A DNA stretch of 9,818 bases, taken from NCBI GenBank assembly GCA_947377705.1, contig CANCGU010000085.1, forward strand, positions 1-9,818. Direction: 5' to 3'. A program made the translations under genes and the position numbers. This DNA is from Comamonadaceae bacterium (GTDB taxonomy: Bacteria > Pseudomonadota > Gammaproteobacteria > Burkholderiales > Burkholderiaceae). The notes under the pieces were generated by a model. It saw only the letters and a list, made by a program, of their open reading frames with translations, searched no databases and was not told the DNA's origin. This document shows positions 5,573-9,818 of this stretch, piece by piece (position 1 is the first letter of the stretch; every line of letters begins with the position of its first letter).

Positions 5573-6363
5573 GCTTGACTCACTGCCAATCGCAAAATTC
5601 TTAACGACTTTCCGAGAAACACGAAAGACTCTAGTGCGACCATGTGGGGAGCCGCATTCTCATGCGAAGCAAACCGCAACACAAATTCATCCATCTGGCC
5701 TGACTTGACGATCGGCTGAGACAATTTGAACAACAACAAACCCATGTCGTCTGGATCCATCAATAACTGCCACTCATCCGCAGACAAAATAGGTTTTTGA
5801 CAAGCCGTCAACGCCATGAACAACGGCTCTAACTTGACGCCACTTACACCATACTGAATCAAGATAATGTCGTCAAAATCCGTCAAGATTTCATCCAAAA
5901 CCGCCCAAGCTTCATTGTTCGATTTTGAGAAATAAATACGGTCATTTTCACGATACAAGGAAATTTTGTGGCGCGACTCTAGGATTTTCAACACCATTTG
6001 ACGGGCGTAAATCGTGCGCTGCAGTTTCTCAACGATCAGGACAGTAATCGCAGTGACAGACGCAAAGTTAATGAACTGAATCACATCGGTCACGGATGCT
6101 TGACCTAGCGTGAAGTAAGGCTTGACAAAGAAAAAGCTGCCCACCAACGCGCTAATTAAAGTGGAAAGCAAGGCCAGTTGGTAACCATAACGATACGCAA
6201 TAAATAGACATGCTACGATGAAAAAATGGAAGGGCGCATAAGGCTCAATCAAGGGCTGCAGGGCATATCGCACCACAAAAGCCCCCAACAAAAGCACGAA
6301 GCTTCCTAGCACTGCATCGCCAAACGAATACTTCACCCACGATTTGGAATTTTGAATACGCAT
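5569..6363 (-). CDS. DUF4118 four-helix membrane protein without kinase domain
   Basis: A 264-residue inner-membrane protein. Four predicted transmembrane helices (about 15-33, 42-58, 60-80, 94-112) form a DUF4118 module like that of the KdpD sensor kinase, including the pattern AYRYGYQLALLSTLISALVGSFFFVKPYFTLG (56-87). A probable coiled linker follows (112-130), then a cytoplasmic part of about 135 residues (130-264) that I do not recognise. There is no H-box, N-box or G-box, so it is not a histidine kinase, and it has no readable DNA-binding or GGDEF motif. It could be a sensor acting through protein contact, or a truncated kinase whose tail has been kept under selection. ATG 6363 is the most upstream possible start, since an in-frame TGA lies two codons before it; a GTG at codon 10 is an alternative. 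It overlaps mipA-like by ATGA and its start overlaps that of the divergent hydrolase gene. Confidence 0.78.
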   Translation of the reverse strand: MRIQNSKSWVKYSFGDAVLGSFVLLLGAFVVRYALQPLIEPYAPFHFFIVACLFIAYRYGYQLALLSTLISALVGSFFFVKPYFTLGQASVTDVIQFINFASVTAITVLIVEKLQRTIYARQMVLKILESRHKISLYRENDRIYFSKSNNEAWAVLDEILTDFDDIILIQYGVSGVKLEPLFMALTACQKPILSADEWQLLMDPDDMGLLLFKLSQPIVKSGQMDEFVLRFASHENAAPHMVALESFVFLGKSLRILRLAVSQA

Positions 6364-7240
6364 GAGTCAATCTATAAAGCCACAACAAGACATCGAACTC
6401 GTGGGCGGGGAACATTGCATTCTGATGTTACATGGGCTAGGCGCCAGCCCTCTCGAATTATCACGACTGGCCAAAGAATTAAACGTGGCAGGGTTCTCTG
6501 TTTTCGTACCTTGCATTCCTAACTACTCCTTCGGCACCGAGTGCGGTAGTTGGCAAGACTGGGTGCAACAAGCGGAGCTATACCTCTGGGAGCTACGCAC
6601 GCAATTCAACACTGTATCCGTGGTCGGCCTATCGATGGGCTCTACCTTGGCAATGGCACTTGCACAGCGCGAACCACTCACCAGCATGGTTTTGCTTTCT
6701 ACTGCATTGGCTTACGACGGCTGGGCCATTCCTTGGTACAGCTTCTTGCTGAACTTTGCAAGTTGGTTACCTTTTGCCAGCCGCTATCGGTATGCAGAAG
6801 CCGAGCCTTACGGCATCAAAAATCCTGAAATGCGAGCGATGGTCAAACGCGCCATGCAAAAAGACCATATCTCAGAATCAGGCGCGGACTACCTGCCATT
6901 CAAGTATGTGTCTGAGGGCCGCGCGCTTATCAAAGAAGCGCGCAAAAAAGTTCAGCTGATTGACTGCCCCACGCTGTTCATCCATGCAGCCGATGATGAA
7001 ACAGTGCATATGCGAAATGCTGAATGGGCCTACGACAACATTCGTTCAGCCACCAAAGAGTTCATCTATTTGGGTGACAGCTATCACATGATCACCGTTG
7101 ACAACGAGCGTGAAACAGTCAATCAAGAAACCATTCGTTTCTTAAAGAAAACCATCAACGATGCGTTAGACACACCTGCATTCGACGTGGCACCGATTCA
7201 ATCACCAGAGTTGCGCAGAATGTTGCGCAAGCGCGCTTAG
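6362..7240 (+). CDS. Est30-like alpha/beta hydrolase (carboxylesterase/lipase type)
   Basis: The 292-residue protein has the alpha/beta-hydrolase fold of the COG1647 carboxylesterases. The oxyanion-hole motif LHG is at 23-25 within LMLHGLGASPLEL. The nucleophile elbow is GLSMG (89-93) with Ser91. The acid is probably Asp212 in HAADDETV, and His242 in DSYHMITVDNER matches the family's GH-x-I-T-x-D-x-E-R end. Residues 115-185 form the cap region and are rich in Trp, Tyr and Phe (WAIPWYSFLLNFASWLPF), suggesting a hydrophobic acyl substrate. No signal peptide is seen, so it is likely cytoplasmic. An in-frame TGA three codons upstream fixes ATG 6362 as the most upstream start. Ribosome site GGAA (6346-6349) is weak and 12 nt away. 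The gene is divergent from the DUF4118 gene with no space between them, and its stop overlaps the pmbA stop by 4 nt. Confidence 0.87.
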   Translation: MSQSIKPQQDIELVGGEHCILMLHGLGASPLELSRLAKELNVAGFSVFVPCIPNYSFGTECGSWQDWVQQAELYLWELRTQFNTVSVVGLSMGSTLAMALAQREPLTSMVLLSTALAYDGWAIPWYSFLLNFASWLPFASRYRYAEAEPYGIKNPEMRAMVKRAMQKDHISESGADYLPFKYVSEGRALIKEARKKVQLIDCPTLFIHAADDETVHMRNAEWAYDNIRSATKEFIYLGDSYHMITVDNERETVNQETIRFLKKTINDALDTPAFDVAPIQSPELRRMLRKRA

Positions 7241-8625
7241 CTACCCGCCACCTTCATGCGATTGATCAGCACAGACCCAATCGTCTTAGCCCCCATCGTG
7301 TAAGCATCCGCACCAATGGCTTCAATGCCTTGGAACATATCTTTCATATTGCCCGCGATGGTGATTTCTTGCACGGGATACGCAATGCGCCCGTTCTCGA
7401 CCCAAAAGCCACTGGCGCCGCGCGAATAGTCGCCCGTCACATAGTTCACGCCTTGGCCCATCAGCTCAATCACAAACAAACCTGTGCCCAGCTTTTTCAG
7501 CATGGCGTCCAAGTCGTCGGCGCTTTGCGTCAGGCGTGAAGACATCACCAAATTGTGCGAACCACCCGAGTTACCCGTGGTGGCCATGCCCAGCTTGCGG
7601 GCTGTGTAGCTGCTGAGGAAATAGCCTTCCACGCGGCCTGCATCCACTACCCGGCGTGCGCGGGTGGTCACGCCTTCGTCGTCAAACGGCGAACTGCCTT
7701 TGCCGCGCATGACAAACGGGTCTTCAGAGATGTCGATGTGCTTGGGGAACACCGTCTTGCCCAGCGAGTCGAGCAAGAACGTGCTCTTGCGGTACAGCGC
7801 ACCGCCGCTCACGGCTTGCACAAAACCACCCAACAAGCCAGCGGCCACAGGTGCTTCAAACAACACCGGGCATTCCACCGTGGCAATCTTGCGTGACTTC
7901 AAACGGCTCAAGGCACGTTCGGCAGCGTAGCGGCCCACAGCTTCGGGCGAGGCCAGTTCATCGGCGCTGCGCATCGAGCTGTACCACGCATCGCGCTGCA
8001 TACCATCGCCCTTGCCTGCAATGGGTGCCACAGAAATGGTGTGGCGCGAACTGGCATAACCACCTCGAAAACCGTGGGTGTGGGCACTGAAAAAATGGCT
8101 TTGCTGCGCCGACACCGCCGCACCTTCGCTGTTGGTGATGCGCTTGTCGGTTTGCATGGCAGCAGCTTCGCAACGCAGTGCGAGGGTTGCGGCGTCTGCG
8201 CTGGTGATGCTCCAGGGGTGGAACAAATCCAAATCGGGGTGGTGCTTGGCGATGTCTTTTTCGTCGGGCAAGCCCGCCACGGGGTCTTCCGCGGTGAAGC
8301 GGGCAATGTCGTAAGCCGCTTGCACGGTGCGCTCAATTGCCGCTTGCGAGAAGTCGGACGTGCTGGCATTGCCGCGGCGGTGGCCCAAGTACACCGTCAC
8401 GCCCAGCGATTTATCACGGTTGCGCTCCACGTTTTCTAGCTCGCCTTTGCGCACCGACACGCTCAAACCACAGCCCTCAGACGCATCAGCCCCCGCATCA
8501 GTGGCCCCTAGCTTTTTGGCGTGCTTCAAGGCTGCATCGACCAACGAGGCGAAGTGTTCGCGGCTGTAGCTGAAACCTTGGGCAGGCGTGTGGGAAGAGG
8601 CTTGGTTTTTGGAGGCTTTGGTCAT
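7237..8625 (-). CDS. pmbA: Metalloprotease subunit PmbA/TldE
   Basis: A 462-residue member of the TldD/PmbA family (E. coli PmbA has 450). Readable family blocks include VSVRKGELENVERNRDKSLGVTVYLGHRRGNASTSD (56-91), the central SSPFDDEGVTTRARRVVDAGRVEGYFLSSYTARKLGM (311-347), GNSGGSHNL (351-359), and GQGVNYVTGDYSRGASGFWVENGRIAYPVQEITIAGNM near the C-terminus. The zinc motif HExxxH of TldD is absent, as expected for the E subunit, which pairs with TldD to form a protease that trims unfolded peptides such as microcin B17 precursor and CcdA antitoxin. tldD is not in the window. The gene is divergent from darP, a pairing common in betaproteobacteria. The first 15 residues are polar and variable. 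The start lacks a clear Shine-Dalgarno sequence, so a slightly different start is possible. Confidence 0.95.
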   Translation of the reverse strand: MTKASKNQASSHTPAQGFSYSREHFASLVDAALKHAKKLGATDAGADASEGCGLSVSVRKGELENVERNRDKSLGVTVYLGHRRGNASTSDFSQAAIERTVQAAYDIARFTAEDPVAGLPDEKDIAKHHPDLDLFHPWSITSADAATLALRCEAAAMQTDKRITNSEGAAVSAQQSHFFSAHTHGFRGGYASSRHTISVAPIAGKGDGMQRDAWYSSMRSADELASPEAVGRYAAERALSRLKSRKIATVECPVLFEAPVAAGLLGGFVQAVSGGALYRKSTFLLDSLGKTVFPKHIDISEDPFVMRGKGSSPFDDEGVTTRARRVVDAGRVEGYFLSSYTARKLGMATTGNSGGSHNLVMSSRLTQSADDLDAMLKKLGTGLFVIELMGQGVNYVTGDYSRGASGFWVENGRIAYPVQEITIAGNMKDMFQGIEAIGADAYTMGAKTIGSVLINRMKVAGS

Positions 8626-8652
8626 ATCGGCGGCTATGATACTTGTCAGCGC

Positions 8653-8679
8653 GTTTACCCTTTGTGTTGAAGGGCAAAC
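8653..8679. promoter_or_regulatory. Imperfect inverted repeat between pmbA and darP
   Basis: GTTT-A-CCCTT (8653-8662) and AAGGG-C-AAAC (8670-8679) are inverted copies around a 7-nt centre, with one mismatch (A/C). The repeat lies in the middle of the 79-bp divergent intergenic region, 27 bp from the pmbA start and 25 bp from the darP start. It could be an operator acting on both genes, or a hairpin in the darP leader. No T-run follows, so it is not a terminator. I could not place convincing promoter hexamers for either gene. Confidence 0.4.
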
Positions 8680-8704
8680 CGACCTATTTAAAGCGCCCTA
8701 ATTT

Positions 8705-9379
8705 ATGTCACGTAAACCCAAAAAAGGTTACTTTGTCCGAGGCCAGTTCGTGGCCGAAGGCAGCGAACTCGACCTCGAACTCAAAGCCGAACTCAAAGGC
8801 ACCGAGGGCCTGAGCCGCACTGACCGGAAAAAAGACAGCGACGATCGCCAAGACTTGGGTGTCGAGTTGCTCACCCTGCGCGGCGAACTGATTGAGCGAC
8901 TGAACACCCAAGGTCACATGACCGACCAACTGCGCGAAGCACTGGCCGAGGCACGTCGCATCACCAACTTTGAAGGCAAGCGCCGTCAAATGCAGTACGT
9001 GGGCAAACTCATGCGCAAGCTCAGCGAAGAATCGATTGAAGCCGTCAAAGACGCGCTCAATGAGCAACGCATGGGCAGCACCAAAGACACCTTGGCCCTG
9101 CACTTGGCTGAGAGCTGGCGCGACCGCCTGCTGGCCGAAGACCCAGCGCTGCAAGAGTGGATGAACGAATACCCCAGCACAGACAGCCAACAGCTGCGTG
9201 CCTTGGTACGCCAAGCACGCAAAGACGACGCCACCACCAAGGCCGACATTGCCAAGGGTTTGCTGCCGCGCCAAAGCCGTGCGTTCCGCGAAATTTTTCA
9301 GCTCATCAAAGAGCAGCTCAACCTCGCGGAAGACACGTTGCATACGCCCGAAGAAGACGAAGACACCTACAAACCGTAA
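8705..9379 (+). CDS. darP: Ribosome biogenesis factor DarP (YjgA, DUF615)
   Basis: The 224-residue, highly charged product matches DUF615: SRTDRKKDSDDRQDLGVELLTL (37-58), then the diagnostic ARRITNFEGKRRQMQYVGKLMRKL (83-106), and the helical RLLAEDPALQEWMNEYP and LRALVRQARKD segments towards the C-terminus. In E. coli the protein (183 aa) associates with late 50S precursors and helps peptidyl-transferase centre maturation. This copy is longer by about 40 residues, mainly a basic N-terminal segment (MSRKPKKGYFVRGQFV) and an acidic tail (HTPEEDEDTYKP), as is usual for Burkholderiales homologues. The start is the first ATG after the divergent intergenic region. It is followed by mog after 8 nt, so the two are likely co-transcribed. 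Confidence 0.94.
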   Translation: MSRKPKKGYFVRGQFVAEGSELDLELKAELKGTEGLSRTDRKKDSDDRQDLGVELLTLRGELIERLNTQGHMTDQLREALAEARRITNFEGKRRQMQYVGKLMRKLSEESIEAVKDALNEQRMGSTKDTLALHLAESWRDRLLAEDPALQEWMNEYPSTDSQQLRALVRQARKDDATTKADIAKGLLPRQSRAFREIFQLIKEQLNLAEDTLHTPEEDEDTYKP

Positions 9380-9387
9380 CCCAAACC

Positions 9388-9818
9388 ATGACCGACACCA
9401 CCTTGCCCACCCCCGATGCCCGTTGCGACACCATCAAGGTCGGCATCGTGTCTATCAGCGACCGTGCGTCGAGCGGCACCTACGAAGACAAAGGCCTGCC
9501 CGCCCTGCGCGATTGGCTGGGCCAAGCCTTGTACAACCCCATTGAATACGTCGAACGCTTGATTCCTGACGAGCAAGCCACCATCAGCCAAACACTCATT
9601 GAACTGGTTGATATCGGCTGCCACTTGGTACTCACCACGGGCGGCACAGGCCCCGCCCAACGTGATGTGACACCCGAAGCCACCTTGGCCGTGGCCCACA
9701 AAGAAATGCCCGGCTTTGGCGAACAAATGCGCCAAGTGAGTTTGAAGTTTGTGCCCACCGCCATCCTGTCGCGCCAAGTGGCGGTGATTCGGGATGAATG
9801 CCTCATCATCAATTTGCC
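9388..9818 (+). CDS. mog: Molybdopterin adenylyltransferase Mog, N-terminal part (C-terminus beyond right edge)
   Basis: Reading from ATG 9388 gives 143 residues open to the window end; the family has about 195. They align readily with E. coli MogA: VGIVSISDRASSGTYEDKG (18-36), RLIPDEQ (57-63), LVLTTGGTGPAQRDVTPEAT (80-99) and the run from PGFGEQMRQ to PTAILSRQ. The catalytic aspartates known as D49 and D82 in E. coli correspond to D61 and D93 here, both present. The enzyme adenylates molybdopterin before MoeA inserts molybdate, an essential step for Mo-enzymes such as nitrate reductase. An N-terminal extension of about 12 residues precedes the conserved start; no strong ribosome site is visible, consistent with coupling to darP 8 nt upstream. 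Confidence 0.95.
   Translation, partial: MTDTTLPTPDARCDTIKVGIVSISDRASSGTYEDKGLPALRDWLGQALYNPIEYVERLIPDEQATISQTLIELVDIGCHLVLTTGGTGPAQRDVTPEATLAVAHKEMPGFGEQMRQVSLKFVPTAILSRQVAVIRDECLIINL

Noticed and set aside
8041..8439. 132-codon open frame on the plus strand inside pmbA
   Set aside because: It is fully antisense to a strongly conserved protein and has no family resemblance or independent ribosome site.
8708..9343. 211-codon open frame antisense to darP
   Set aside because: It is the complement of a highly biased coding sequence; its Phe/Gln/Ala-rich translation has no domain. The sense strand encodes a clear DUF615 protein.

Overview
The window looks like a chromosomal segment of a betaproteobacterium of the order Burkholderiales, most likely Comamonadaceae (the Limnohabitans/Rhodoferax/Polaromonas neighbourhood). 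This is inferred from the 70-residue bS21, the stand-alone SUMT-type CobA next to a YbiB/TrpD2 protein, the divergent pmbA/darP pair followed by mog, and the moderately GC-rich codon use of the core genes. No tRNA, rRNA, insertion sequence, CRISPR array or phage gene was seen.

Layout. (1) Bases 1-401, minus strand: the N-terminal part of an OmpR-family response regulator that runs off the left edge and starts at TTG. (2) 402-940: a less GC-rich stretch with one small plus-strand gene (569-868) whose product resembles FlaG, flanked by short tandem repeats and a hairpin. (3) 941-2628: ybiB and cobA, 2 nt apart, presumably one operon supplying a nucleic-acid-binding TrpD2-like protein and the SAM-dependent methyltransferase of siroheme/cobalamin synthesis. 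(4) 2668-3918: a BaiN/RdsA-type flavoprotein. (5) 3923-4795: a promoter, a structured ~120-nt leader, rpsU (bS21), a strong intrinsic terminator and yqeY (GatB/YqeY). dnaG does not follow, unlike in the classical rpsU-dnaG-rpoD operon.

(6) 4802-7240 is the most accessory-looking part. Two minus-strand genes overlap by ATGA: a four-TM DUF4118 protein with no histidine kinase domain, and an outer-membrane protein of the MipA/OmpV family. Head-to-head with them is an Est30-like alpha/beta hydrolase. The two divergent start codons share two bases within one CATG, so there is no intergenic region between them. (7) 7237-9818: pmbA (tldE) on the minus strand, divergent from darP (yjgA), followed 8 nt later by mog, which is cut by the right edge.

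The central theme is ordinary housekeeping: translation and ribosome assembly (rpsU, yqeY, darP), tetrapyrrole and molybdenum cofactor synthesis (cobA, mog) and TldD/E proteolysis (pmbA). The points most worth a second look are the rpsU leader, the kinase-less DUF4118/MipA pair with its zero-length divergent promoter region, and the orphan FlaG-like gene.
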